Source: Polytrichum commune (Eukaryota > Streptophyta > Polytrichopsida > Polytrichales > Polytrichaceae). Taken from it: DNA of 60,000 nucleotides. The stretch covers positions 12,280,501-12,340,500 of the forward strand of contig OX485808.1 of assembly GCA_950295325.1 (NCBI GenBank), given 5' to 3'. The notes under the pieces are model-generated. The model ran no database searches. It saw only the letters and a program-made list of their open reading frames with translations, and was not told the origin of the DNA. Position 1 is the first letter of the stretch; every line of letters begins with the position of its first letter. The translations under genes were made by a program, and so were the position numbers. Below are positions 28,020 to 41,300 of the stretch, piece by piece.

Positions 28020-31000
28020 AAAAACGGTACCTTTGACGTCGTGGGTTTTGGAAGTGATTCAATTAATTCATCCCAAACGACGTTCATTGAACGATTTGGG
28101 TTGACGGTCGATTTGGTTAGAAAAAAAAGTACATGTTTGGTTATATCATGTTTTTGTTGGCTCTGTCTGTAGGACAGAGGCTATGCATCAACTTCTTCGT
28201 TTCAAGAGCAAATTTCCTAACCACTTTGCGTTCACACTTGGACGTTACTTGTTCTTGTTATTTTTGGTCCACTTTATTTAATGTGAATGTTAACTATAGT
28301 TATATATATATATATATACAAGTGCTCCCTAAAATGCATTGAAAGAAATCTAGTTAACTATAGTTATTTCGGCAGTTCTTGATTATTTATTTTAAAAATT
28401 TCGGGTGATAAATGAGTAGCTTCAATCCTTGACCTGCATTTGAGAAGAAGGTGCACAAAATCCAAGAAATGTTTGGTATAGTGAATAGCCATGAATTGGC
28501 ATGAGCAAAGTAATAAGCTACAATTGTAGTCTTTCATAGCAAAGGACAGAGCCTCACGGTTCTACTGTTTTCTTGTTGTGTATATACGTTTTTAAATGAA
28601 ACAACACATGTGTAGGACAACGAGGTGAAAACAGAACGTTAAGGCAACCTATATCCCTTGACCCTTTACTAAAAGAGGATGGAGAAAGGTTAAGATGACT
28701 CACAATTTAAAATATTTGTAGTTGTATTCGTTTTATGTTCTAAGCCAACAAATTTTAAGGGAGGCTCATAGCAAAAGGGGCATTGTGCCCAATAAGTTAC
28801 TAGCCTCACCATGCATCGGCCTATAACAAAGTAATGTTACGAGTGGAGATTTTTCTTCCTCTTTGAGTAAATAAGTAGGCCCTCCCACACTTTGTTCGTA
28901 GTTAGATTTAGAATGGTGTCTAAACTCTGAGCACATAGGTCAATCTTGTCTAAACACATGTCTTTTGATGTCCATTTTGAACCACAAAATTTGCCATATA
29001 CCACTCAAATATTATAGTCCATTTAAAGAAAGTGTCCCACATAAGGCCCACCCACAACTCAAGTGATAATCGTGATGGTGAAGAGGTTCTTTGTCACATG
29101 GGGCTTTCCGATAGGTATCCTGGCACGTCCGGTAAGATTCCCGACAAGTGTACTCCCTACGACTTCTTACGCTTCAAAGGCCACATTAATTCGAGGGACC
29201 CCCCCCCTCCCCCTCTTAATGGCAACCAACCACGCGGCGCCATGTGGCGATGACATGGAGGCCATGCACTATTATGCGACATGGACACCCCTTGCGGTAA
29301 TAACATGGCGGTTGGATAAAATTATATTTTTGCGGCTTGTGGATGGATGGATGGATGGGTGGATGGGTGGGGAGATGGATGGATGAAAAATAGTGTCTGG
29401 ATGATCGGCTGGCCTGCCAATATCACCAGCTCATATAGTAGAGGTACACTGGTTGCGTGTTTCTTCTTTTAACTTGGATGAATGTTGAACCCGAAAGATT
29501 AGTGAGGCGTTTATGCAATTAGGGTTGCGATTACGGTAAGCGGGTGTAATTTTGTTGCTAAGCTTAATTGTAAACCTAAGGGTGGGTGGGGAGGTGTTTT
29601 TTTTATCTATGAATGGATACACGAGAAAGACGTGTTTAAAAGGAAAGTTGGACTATGTGAAACGGAATTGGTTACTTGTTTTTAGGTTCAAATGTCATTT
29701 TTCCGTAAGTTTAACAAAAACCGTGAGCACGAGAATTTGCAATTAGGGTGTTGGTTAGCGTGAGCTAGATTTTGAGTTAATGCCAAGATTGAATTGGATA
29801 TTTATATGGATATAGGGTAGATGCACCTATTATTGCGCATTTAAGGACTCGGCCACGTGTATAAACCACAATTTAGGGATATTCTCGGAACTTATTAAAT
29901 GAAAGTTGGAAAGATATGAATTGATTTTATTAGTGTTTTTTCAAATTTTAATTTTGGAAATGTATGACACCTCGATGTAAGAATTCACAGAGGTAGGTTT
30001 TGAGCTACTTTTGAAAGGTCAAATCACCTATGTTTGCGCATGTTGTCCCTATGATTGCGCACCATGTGCTTGACACTTAGGATGCTTCTTGACACTCATA
30101 ATCCGAGCTTACTATCAAAATGCTTGCCTATCTATCAGAAGTTTAATGTAGCCGGATGTGTTTGTGAAATGTTCAAACTTGAGTGCAGTTGGACGGCTCA
30201 GGCCTTTATAGAAACCGTAAATTCCATTACAACCAGAATCAAAACGACCATCAGGTCTGTCTGCAGCCGTCTTTCTCCCAGACAAAACAAACAATCCATA
30301 TTTTCGCAAGAGATATCAAAGAAAATTTGCCCACATATGCTTCAAAGAGCTTAAAAACATTATGAGAGTGAATGCAAGTAAGCTGAGCCTTCAATTTTGT
30401 GTAAAAACTATCCGACTGTTGCTCATGAATGAGTTGCATCCACAACAGATGGACCTCTTGTCCAAACCAGTAATTGAGAGGAAATAACTACAACCAACAA
30501 CTCTCTTGTGAAACTCTTCAGGACCTAGGAATGGGTGTTTGAAATCTTTGGCACTCCCCAGACTCACATTCTCAAGGGATCGCTACGCCTTTGAAACTTG
30601 ATGAAGAATAAGCTAAGCCTCCTCCTCCCTGCTCACATCACAGTAATCTATCATCTCAGAGCTGCAACTCAAAAAAGATTCTAAAATCAAAGACTCATTT
30701 CTTCTTGTGACTTTTAACATCAAAATAAGAAGACAGGGTTTTGGTCAAGAACTTAAAAGCTTGATTTCTGTTGCAAAAACACAAATCAGTTCACATTTCC
30801 AGAATGATTGATCCTTGTCCACCATAAAGAAACATACCCATGACAAGCACATGCTTTTAGAGGTGCAACTGCAGTATATAAAATCATATGAAATAGGCTA
30901 AAAAAACCCTGACTCCATGAGAATGTGCTCGACAAGGAATCAATATCTCCAACCCAAATTTCAAATTTGTAACAATTACCGAGCATGTTCCACACTACAC

Positions 31001-33400
31001 AACCTTGAATATAAGTGACCAAGTCTCTAGTCAACAAAGGAAGCCATGAGGTTCAAGTATCCCTGGTGCTCTCCAGAGGTCCTAGTGGTACTTACGAGCG
31101 CTCGGCGATGTTCCTTTTTACCACATAATGCATCTGCATAAAGAACCTGCTAACACATACAGTAGATATGAGTCCCTGGACATGGCAAGTTCTATTAGCC
31201 AAACACCATCACAACGACTACACACGCACACCTATCTAAGAAACTCGCTCCAGTGGCCAATTCAAGACTTTCAGGACACAGGAGCTTCAGTTCAACTACG
31301 AAGAGAACGGATCATGTACCGAACACACTCCAGGCACAGCTACAAACCATCCAATTCTTCTACAAGCAAATTCCTCGAGTGCTTCAGTGCTTCTATCCAT
31401 GTACTATAGATGGAATTTGAGAAACGATACATGACTTTCAATGTTATACACAACTTCGGGAGCACTCGAAAGCACACAATGTAGAAGGACGTGAAAAGGA
31501 GCTCAACCGACTAAAATATCCTGGTAATGGAGAAAATCAACACCAAGTACACTGAGGTATCCTCAACAAGGGGCAATGAAAGTAATGGCTCAAACCTATA
31601 CAATGGTCATCACTTCACTACAGTACATCTTTCCTCTGTTCACTCACGCAAAAATATTTTTCTGTCCGCAGTGTATCAGCAGCTACAAACACATCTGGTC
31701 CAATTGCAAAGAAGAGCAATGAAATTTATGGAATCTTCTCAACTACGAGAACTCCATGTCTTCAAACAGCAATCTGGCCAGAACCCGCTACAAGGAGAAC
31801 TTGGCATTGAGTAGTGAAGGATGTGAAAATTAGTGCAAAAGGAGATCACTGAATATGAAATTAGGGGAGCAGCTTGCGCCTAGGGGAAGATGAAATTCAC
31901 CGAATATTTGCAACCTACGAGAAGCTGTGGAAGTGAGTACAGGAAGCAATACAGTTCTTCAAAGCTCAAAGAAACACTCGAAAGCACACAATGTAGGAGG
32001 ACGTAGTTGAGAAAGTTCTCTTTGCTGTGAATCTACAACCTGTTCTTCTACAATATGCCACAGGGGTTGTAAGTGTAGTTCATTCCTTCAATATTTATTT
32101 CGATACAGAAAAATGCCACGATGATTAGAGAACAAGGTAAATATGAATTTTCTGGCATGTGCAATGCTCAAATTCTTACATGTGTTACTTTCTCTTCAAT
32201 GCACATACACTCTCTTCAATGCGTTACTTGCCACCATTCTTCCTGAGAGCACGACTCCAAGCCGAGCAGGCTTCCTACCACAGCGGCCCTGGCCATCGCT
32301 TAAGAAACCACACCCTGATTCAACACAACCTTCACCGCTCCTCCCAATGGTTCGAACCTCAAACCATGCCAATTCCGCTTCGGCACAAGCAGCCACAACT
32401 TAAAGCTCTTGCTCATACATTCACACCGAAGGAGCTCATACATTCATAAGTCTCCCAATCTACGTGCCAATCGTAGAACCCTAAGTGCGTAAGCTTAATC
32501 TTCACCGGTTCCAATTGCACAATCTCTCAACTTCCCAGATACCTCTTTCTTGCTGCGAACTTCATCCAAACTATGATGCAAATTCCGCAGCGGCACAACC
32601 ATTGTAACTAATTTTTACCATTCCCACTACGAAGCTCGACAGACTGAATGACGAATTACACCAAGGAGCAATCTTGAAACCCCAATGGTAAAACCACAAT
32701 CCTGCGACACAATCCTGCGACACAATCCTGGTGATAAACACAACAGTGCACAAATCTAAAGAGATAAATCCAAATGCGATGCTCTAGATTACGCATCCTA
32801 CGATCCTTGATTTTCTACAGCTAAAAAGCAATACAATGTCCAGAAATTCATTCATAAGCCAAAGACTCCTGGCATTAGCCAACAAGGTAAGAAAACATGA
32901 AATTGGCATGCTTAGAGCTTGATTGAATCAACTAAGAAATTCCAGAAACTTCTGGAAAACTAGCGAGGCTGGAAAATTGGTGGACAATGTGCCTGAGCCG
33001 GAAGCGAGGGAGGAGCAGGGAGAGGCTCCGAGGCGGGACGGCGGTGGTGGAAATGCGCAGACATAGGTGCATGCTGCGCAACCATGGGGGTTTTCGCAGT
33101 GATAGGCACACATACCCTATGTGGTGCAGGTTTGCTATTTTCATAAGGCTCCAGTAGTGGGAGCTTGTGCTGGAAGTGCTCTTTTGTCAAGCATCTTATT
33201 TGCAACCTTGTTGAATCAGAATCTCATGAAGTCTATTTATATCATATTGTGGAAAACAATTTCCATTGCATGTTCCTGCTTTAGCCTACCAGCCTCACAG
33301 GCCAAAGCTCTTTCAATGTCTGATAAGTGTTGTTCCAATATCAGACACCTTCTCCGGGAATTGGAAAGAGATGTCACTCACTGGAGCTCTTGTATCTTTT
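28020..33400. other. Long gene-poor stretch
   Basis: No gene could be supported over 5.4 kb. Contents seen: a short AT run at about 28300-28320, a GGAT/GATG microsatellite at 29337-29386, and several frames of 60-107 codons on both strands without motifs (for example 29063-29386, which includes the microsatellite). The stretch 32240-32400 is mildly GC-rich with overlapping plus and minus frames. Some of it may be the untranslated or intronic remains of the AP-2 mu fragment that follows. Confidence 0.45.
29337..29386. repeat. GGAT tetranucleotide microsatellite
   Basis: GGATGGATGGATGGATGG with variants (GGGTGGAT) repeats about eleven times and then continues as GGATGGATG. Intergenic. Confidence 0.85.
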
Positions 33401-33406
33401 TCACAG

Positions 33407-33826
33407 TGGGAAGACCATAGAGCTCGATGATGTCACATTTCACCAGTGCGTGAACCTTACAAGATTCAATGCAGAGAAGACAGTGAGCTTTGTTCCACCT
33501 GATGGAGAATTTGAGCTCATGAAGTGAGTGGCCTTTCTTTGAGTTGCAATTCTTCTGCGCATCCTCTGTTGATGAAGCATGCCACAAGTGAGCTGCCCTT
33601 GATTAACACTTGAACATCATAAAGAGTGCCTTTTTTCACCAAAAATTAATGTTACCTGGTATGGTGTTATCTTTTAATTAACATACAATCTGTCAACTTG
33701 AAGTATTAAAACCACAGAAATCTATGGTGACCCAGGTACCGAATCACAGAGGGTATTAATCTACCCTTCCGTGTACTACCAAGCATCAAGGAGTTGGGTA
33801 GGACACGAATGGAGGTCAATGTCAAG
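33407..33826 (+). pseudogene. AP2M: AP-2 complex mu subunit, two-exon fragment
   Basis: Two consecutive exons of the clathrin adaptor medium chain. Exon 33407-33523 reads [20 protein letters not shown], then [18 protein letters not shown]. Exon 33736-33826 reads YRITEGINLPFRVLPSIKEL, then GRTRMEVNVK. Both are flanked by correct signals (TTTTTCACAG before, GTGAGT after the first; CCCAG before, GTAAGC after the second), and the phase joins exactly (AA|G, Lys). This is the beginning of the mu-homology domain, which in AP-2 mu binds YxxPhi cargo signals during endocytosis. The FHQC region corresponds to part of the cargo pocket. There are no stops. No preceding exon (longin-like N-terminus) is visible upstream, and the next exon (KSVFGAKMFAL-type) is absent before the MCCA gene begins on the other strand. 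I call it a truncated genomic duplicate, not a retrocopy, because the intron is kept. Confidence 0.75.
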
Positions 33827-34039
33827 GTAAGCTAGTTATTCATATTGCATCAATCATGGGCTTCTCCATTTCAGGGAACTTATGAAATATATCTTCTTAA
33901 CCTCCCAACCAAGTGTCTCTTTTCAGAGCCCAGTTTGTTCCTTTTACACTATATATTTTCTGAGTGCCATCTATTGCCATTCAATAGCACTTGGAACTAA
34001 TTTAGGTTGAGAATTCCGCTCACGGTTTTTGTTAAACTT

Positions 34040-34280
34040 GACGAGTAGCTAGACAGACTGTTGGAGGGTATTCAATTATTGGGCCTGGTGGCATGGGCAT
34101 GTCGAAATCCTTTACTTTAATCGCGTTTTGACTTCCAGTGGGTGTCCTTGAAGTTCCAGGTTCAAGTTTCGACTCCCAGGACCCCACTCTGGACATTTTT
34201 CCCAACCTCAGAAGCTGCAGAAAAGGAAACCAAAGAGAAAACAGACAGACAGACAGATCCGCTGGCCCCATGTTGACGTC
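34040..34280. other. Possible SINE-like segment (weak)
   Basis: TGGTGGCATGGGCATG near 34086 and AGGTTCAAGTTTCGACTCCC near 34157 sit about 70 bases apart, resembling tRNA-derived A and B boxes of an RNA polymerase III promoter. No second copy exists in the window and no A-rich tail is evident, so support is weak. A (CAGA)n run follows at about 34240-34257. Confidence 0.2.
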
Positions 34281-35311
34281 TGTAGTGAAATTCCTACCGA
34301 CTCACTGACTGTACAACACAAAACACAGACAAAAGTATGTGGGCCAATCGAGTTTTTTGTCGATGCGATTTAAAATTGGTACCCGGATTTGCGTCGAACC
34401 ACCACCTGCATCGTCTGGCAAGAACGAGTCAGGAGCGCTTCAATAATTGTGGGTTTTTGGGGGTGCTTTAGAGTGTTCAAACCAAGGAGGAATATAACCT
34501 ATCAGAAGAAGCACATGATATGTGGATCGTGCATGTGGAATTTCACATTGTTGGTGCTCTTTCTAAGAAAGTGAGGGCAAATGGAGGAAGTCAACAGAAG
34601 GCACACATGCCTGCTATCGGAACCGCATCACTCTTCTAGCCATTTGTGGAAGTTTGGAAGTGCACAATGTGCATTGAAAAGCAATGTATGCTACTTTGTG
34701 TTGGATAAATTGAATTGCCTTGATAAAATTACCTGTAGGACGTCCCCCTGAGCTTACGACATTTGAGTGCATTGTGTCTATTTAGAATACCATGTATAGT
34801 AAAGGACCCAATAAAATACTTTTGTACTTTTATCTAAAGAACCACTGTGTCACCACAGGTATTCAGAAAACTGTGCCACACTCTAGTTTCTCATATACTA
34901 AAATAGAAATTGAAGTTGAACTGATATCATTCATTCTCCTTGATTGGTTGAGTCCAATCAGGAGTGAAATTGTACAAAATGAGAATGACAAGGGTGAGCA
35001 GTCAACAAACCATGGGAAACTCTATGTACAGAATTAACAACCAATTAACTATATGCCAATAGATTTCTTGCACGTCTCTGTAATCTTCAATTTTTTTAAG
35101 GTTCCTGCACCTATCCACAAAAATCTCTGATTAGCACCAGCCAGTCAGGACAGCAGGTATGGTTGGAGCCACAAACTGATCAGTGTATCACAAATACATG
35201 CATGGGCGGGCCTCATTTCACATGGTAAATCTCTTCTAGGTAATCATAGATTGGGACTGCAACTACAATTTGACCTGCCCAAGGATCACAATTTTGTGCT
35301 GCTAATTCAGT

Positions 35312-38300
35312 TTAATTTAGTGGAAAATATGGACCAGAAAAAGGTGACAACAGAGTGGAGATTAAAGTATTGATGGTTGAGAAAATGCAAACCTCAATGT
35401 GACACAACACAGTGGTGTCTGTAACTTGTTGTCCCACCTTCACTTTGCACCCTTGAACAAGTCCTTCTGACGAAGCTCTCACCACATGCTGAAAACATGG
35501 CAGCAACATAAATCAGTGTCCAAATTTCTAAACTGGTAAGGAAATAAATATCAGGAGTAAATCCAGAACTGTGAGATACAGTGATGACTTTACAGAAAAC
35601 GACCCCCCCCCCCCCCACAAAAGAAAAAGATAAAGAAAATAAAAATACAGGGTGTTTGCTTATCTGATAAATAGATAATACCTCCATCTTCATGGCTTCC
35701 AATACAAGAATAGGATCGTCTTTTTTCACTCTTGTTCCATTCTCGGTGAAAACTTTGACGATGCGACCAGACATTGGTGCAACAATCACACCAGAAGCTT
35801 GAGCTGGGCCCCTTTCGTGTTGGCCATGATGTGACCTCTGAAACTCATTCGAGTCATTAGTATCGTACTCTGGGATTGGCACTGTAAATTGATGGTGGTG
35901 ACCTCCTTCGCATAAATGGATGTGATTTACACCGCCCTGCTCACAATTTCAATGTAAACATGAGCCATCTGTGAAACCCTAAAAATATTTCTCATTACAT
36001 CTGTCTGTTGAAATGTGGAATTGTGTTACTCACTTGTTGAAGAATTCATGTAAGGTAAGCGGACCTAATTGGGTTACTCATTTCAAATGGACACCTATAT
36101 TTGAGTGGTGTGGGGTTAGATGTAGATCCAAGAATGGACACCAAAAAGGCATCATGTGTTTAGAAGAAATTTGACTATGTGCTCAAAATTTGTTATCCAA
36201 TCTAGGTTCAATAGTCAACATCATAATTGGGGGGGATCATTAAAAGAGAGAGAATCTTCACTTTAACAATGTCTAAGACATTCATAAGAGTTCCAAAACT
36301 ATGAGGAAAATGGCTGTGAGCACGATTTGAATTTGGTAATCATCTTGCACTAATTGTGATGTGTTTCATATCCTACGAGAAGTGGGTGCAGAACTAAAAG
36401 TGTCCATTTTAAGACCCGCTTACCTTAATTCTCCTAGTTAACCATCATGTGCAATATCTACATTACTGAAACCCCAAGAGGCTGAAATTTTAAGAGGTCA
36501 AAAGACAAGACCTGATGGTATTGAGCAAAGCTCACAGGAGAAGATTGCATATTCACATCAAGTCTAAAATCATCGCCATCACCTGCAATTCGCGTTCCGG
36601 TGACCATGACCTTCTCCAAATTTTCCGCCTGCAATACATGAGAACTTTCAAATTCTTGATAATCAACATGATGCACTTTCAGTATATCATTTTGATGCAA
36701 AATTCTCAATAAATTCTCAATGACACAAAACACAACAAATGCAGTCTTGTACTCCGGCTATCCCTAACAGGAGTTCTAGGCAGGGTTATTCAGTTGTTAC
36801 TTTTCCAAAAACGCCAATCAGAAGTAAAATACAAACAACAGTTGCGGCAAGAAATCTCATCTTGCAGAAAATGAAATAATGATTGGGTTGGGAAAAGGCA
36901 CTAGCACAAAATAAATAGTAAAAAATTCTACTGTTTTAAAGATAGTGAAAACAACCATAATCCCAAGAGCTAATCCGAAACAACCTACTCGATTGACAAG
37001 CATAGCTTGTATAGCTGCTTTATTGGCTTGAAGCTGTGTGTACCAGAAATCAAGTAACAAGTAGGAAATGAGACCTACTCCTGCCCATCTTAATAATTGT
37101 TGAATAAATTTATCTCCAGTAACTAAAATTAACATTAAAGGAAGTGAATAAATAGCAAATAAAATTAGGGCTATGTAGATCCTCTCTTACCTCCACAGTA
37201 AAACTTCCCCCTTTCTCATATGTGAGTTTGAGAGAAAGAGGGACAGGAGGCGAGTCACCGGATTCAGGCTTCCAATCAAGGTGCAGCATGCGTGAATATG
37301 AATGGTTGAGTCGAAATCCAGAACCAGAGGTCCAAATTGAACCCAATCCATCCTTCTCTGTGAGTCTGTGGTAAATACACCAAAACCACTTTCTTTTCAG
37401 AAGGACTTGTCTACTTACCTCAGAGTCCACATAAACAACATTGCAGACATTCTTGAAATGCCTTTCTTTTCCCATACACTATGTAAACTGGAATGTACAC
37501 TAAATTGTCCTAGTAGTGTGGGTGGAGAATTCATGTGGAAATAATTAATGTGGGCCACTCTAATTGTCTAGTCAGGGTAGAAATAATGTGGGCCCAAGAC
37601 CCGGAGTCTTCCCCTCTTCCGACCAACAGCTTACAAAAGTGCACTAAATAGTCCTATCAATGTGAATCACAATAATTTTCTACAGCCCACATTAATTCTC
37701 ATCATGAGAATGAACATGAGCCATGTTAATTATCATCCGACGCTAAATCTCTAGTTTAAACTTAGTGTGGGTCACTTTACTTGTTTTTTTAAGAAAATTG
37801 ATGTGGATGAATATTTTAGATTATGCTACTTTTCATGTAAGGTGGCTATTTCAATTTGTGGGGACATCTCAAGAAAGATTGAGGGGAAAACCCGGGGTCT
37901 TGGACACACATTATTTCTATCCTGGCTAGACAATTAGAGTGGCCCACATTAATTAATTCCCCATTAATTTTCCACCCACACTAAAAGAACTATTTAGTGT
38001 CACATAAAATGAAAGTTACCCAACATCACTTTCCTACTAAAACAGTTAATGTGGCCCACACTGATTTTAAACTAGAGATTTTGGCGTAAATATAAAATTT
38101 ATGTGGGTTTAAGAGAATTATTCTTGTCCAGACTAATAGGACTTATATAGTGTAGTCACAGTAATAAGGTTAGAAGACTCACGTGTTGCTGACTTGATGC
38201 CAGAAACTGCGGCAGCTAAAGCTGCACCGTATTTGGCCTCGTGAGGAACACTTATTTCATCATGGCTGGCTCGAGCATGTGGAAGCAAGTCTGCTTTAAA

Positions 38301-41300
38301 ACGATCGATGAAGTGTATGTCAACATCTCCAGCTGCAAATGCATGATGGCTTGCGAGTTTCTTGAGGAAGATGATGTTGGTGGGTAAACCAGCAATCTAA
38401 TTCACAAAAGTTGAACAAAAGTTTTTCACAATAGAGTTTTCGTCGTGAGTTGGTGTCCTATAATCTCCCATTGGTTGTTTTGAATACAAAATCAATATTT
38501 TCTTTCTACTTGTGGTGGATGCTTGGAGGTGGTGTTTGAAGTTGAATGAAGAGCAACCTATTTTGGTTCATTGAAGGTCAAACTCATTCTAGCATCTCTT
38601 GACATGCCAAAATGAGATTGACCATCAATGTTCCAATATAAAAACGTTCTTTGTTCAAATTTCCACACTACCACCAATCATGCACCGAAAATTTACCAAA
38701 CATGGAAGGTGTTCTGTGCAAAACAAGCAACTCCTGACCAAAAGACTTGTTGAGTAGGATAACTCTAGTATGTATAATATTTTAGTTCTCATCCAAAATG
38801 TTTTTAGGTCCATGTAAAGAGCATCTTCCTAGGCGAGATATAGCTTTGTCTTAGAGAGAGAACAGATCCTCATTTACCAGTGTCAATTCAGCTATCAGCC
38901 TCTCTTTTTCCTCGTATCAAACTCAAGAAAACAATATGTCTTTTCAGATGGACATTTTGGGCTGATTCAATCATACTCGCTGTCTGAACACAATCCTTAA
39001 GCAACATCAACTAAAATCTTGAGGACGGTCTGGTGCATACAGTTTTATTAGCACTCAAACACTTCTGTTGTAACCTAGTTTGAACAACATGTGAATGCTG
39101 ACAAAATTAAGTTGTGAATGCCAACAAGAAAAAGAAAAAGAAAAACAAATCCACTGTTGCCACCAGCTTGAATTATGGGGCTGTTTCATTTTCGAGTTGG
39201 TCTAAGTCTATATGTAATCCTGAAACATGCAATACGAGAAATAGAGAGCCCCCGAAGACTACTGCCTCCTTTCGAAAGTGAACACCTTGCACAGGCAAAT
39301 AACATGTGAATGCCAACAAGACTTTGGTAACCTACTTTTGTTGGCATTCACAACTTGTGGAACATGGATGGTCTCAGCTGACTATCTTTTCAAGCTTGTT
39401 TACTGACTCATTTTACTATAAAAATTTTAACAATATGATTGGTAAACTTTTTGTTGCAACGGACCTGGAATCTGGTAAGGCAGTCAAGTAATTTTGTCAA
39501 CGCTGCTGAACGATCGCGACCCCATACGACAAGCTTGGTAATCATAGGATCGTAGAAAACGGTCACGCTGTCACCCATCCCTACTCCTGTTTCTACCCTG
39601 ACTGAATTTTGAATTGTAGATGTCAAAATCACAATTGAAAGCTGGGATTAGATCAAGGTAAAAAAAGAGCGTGCAGAAAACAGAGGCAATATTTGACAAC
39701 CTCTGCAATTGCAGAAACGTTATATTTTTATATTTTTAAGGCCTTGACTGTACCAGTAGAAGAGGTCTCTGGAGGACTGTAGTGATGCAACATTCCGGCG
39801 GCAGGTAAGAAACCCTTTGGTACATTCTCAGCATAAATCCGGGCTTCAAAAGAATGGCCTGGTCCAATAAATCGTCAAAACTTTAGGACAGTTTCTGAGA
39901 AAATATATACCAATGTCATCAGGTAAAGTTTTACTATGCATGAGAAGCGGATAATCAGTTGTAAAATATGTTCAGATGGCTCCCACCCATCGCCATATCC
40001 AAATTTGAATGTGGAACGTGGATGCAGCCATCCACATATTCCAACACATTCCAACAAATTGAGCCCATTTCTTGCCACTGCAAACTCTCAACAATCATAT
40101 AGAGACAAGCAATCAACGACCTTTATTTCCTCTCAGATTTTCTACCTACAGGAGATTGATTCACCTAAAATAGTTTAGGCTACTTGAATTGATGAGCTTT
40201 TTACCATGTCTTTTTGAACGACAACCTGAAGTCAAAAAGGTTTCACAAATTTCTATTTCCATTCACGGTACAATTTCTACTAAGTACTATGTTTTCTAGC
40301 CCTCCTTGTTTTTAACTGTAACCTACTCGTTTGCCAAATCTCCTGCTACAAGAGGGCCAACAGTAAAATAGATATGAGAGACATACACTTTCACTCTGCT
40401 CTTTTTGACATGAAGTCTTTCGTGCCCCCCTTTTTTTTTAATCACATTGAGTCCTTAAGTCCTTTCAGTGTCAAGAAATTTACTAGTCCTATTCTGGTTT
40501 TCATTGTCCAATTCAATTTGCTATTGCCACAAGACCCTTGAGGAAGTACCTATGAGGTTGATTTGGCTTTGCTTAAGAGGAAGAGTTTCACCATTTGCGA
40601 CCCGGATTTGCCATTCGACTAAATCTTGCCTGGTCACCATTTCTGTGACAGGGTGCTCCACCTGCAGCTCAAAATTGTACCGTGATTGGAAGTAGAAAGC
40701 AAGAGAGAGAAAAAAAAATCTCACTAAGAAATTGTTTTAAACCCTAGGTTTCTTAGGGCAACTAGAACAAACCACAAAATGCATATGGCTTTGCATGATT
40801 ATAGCCATCGCAAAGATTTACAAGAAAGATGCTAAGAATACTGGTCGACAATCAAGCATATGTCGGTACTTCATTAGAAGTCTGTTTTGCATCAAATAGA
40901 TTCAGCTTGGCATAGCAAATAGTGTGAGAATTTAGGGAATGAACCTGCAGGCGAGTATTCATCTCCATGAAGTAGAAGTCATTGGAAACTGTGTCCACTA
41001 TGAACTCCACTGTGCCAGCACTTTCGTACCCTACTGCCTTCACAGATGCCAAAAAACCAGGGAGGACGGATATGAGTTATTGGTGTTTTTAGATAAAGGA
41101 AAAACTAATCATTTCCGTATTACATAAGATAGGCATACCTACTTCGGTTACTTCTCTTAATAAAACACCTAGATTTGAGTGGTATGTGGTTTGGTGTGGC
41201 TCCAAAAACGGATACCAAAAAGACAGCGAGATGAACGAGATTGGACAACATCCTCAGAATATGATAACCATTCTAAGTTCAATACACTAAATATACCAAT

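Noticed and set aside
34150-34180. A tRNA gene suggested by GGTTCAAGTTTCGACTCC
   Set aside because: No cloverleaf can be formed with the flanks; at most a tRNA-derived SINE relic.
37110-37475. A single 121-codon gene around MCCA exon 12
   Set aside because: It is exon 12 plus intron read-through on both sides; the start lies in intron sequence and the end is NUMT sequence.
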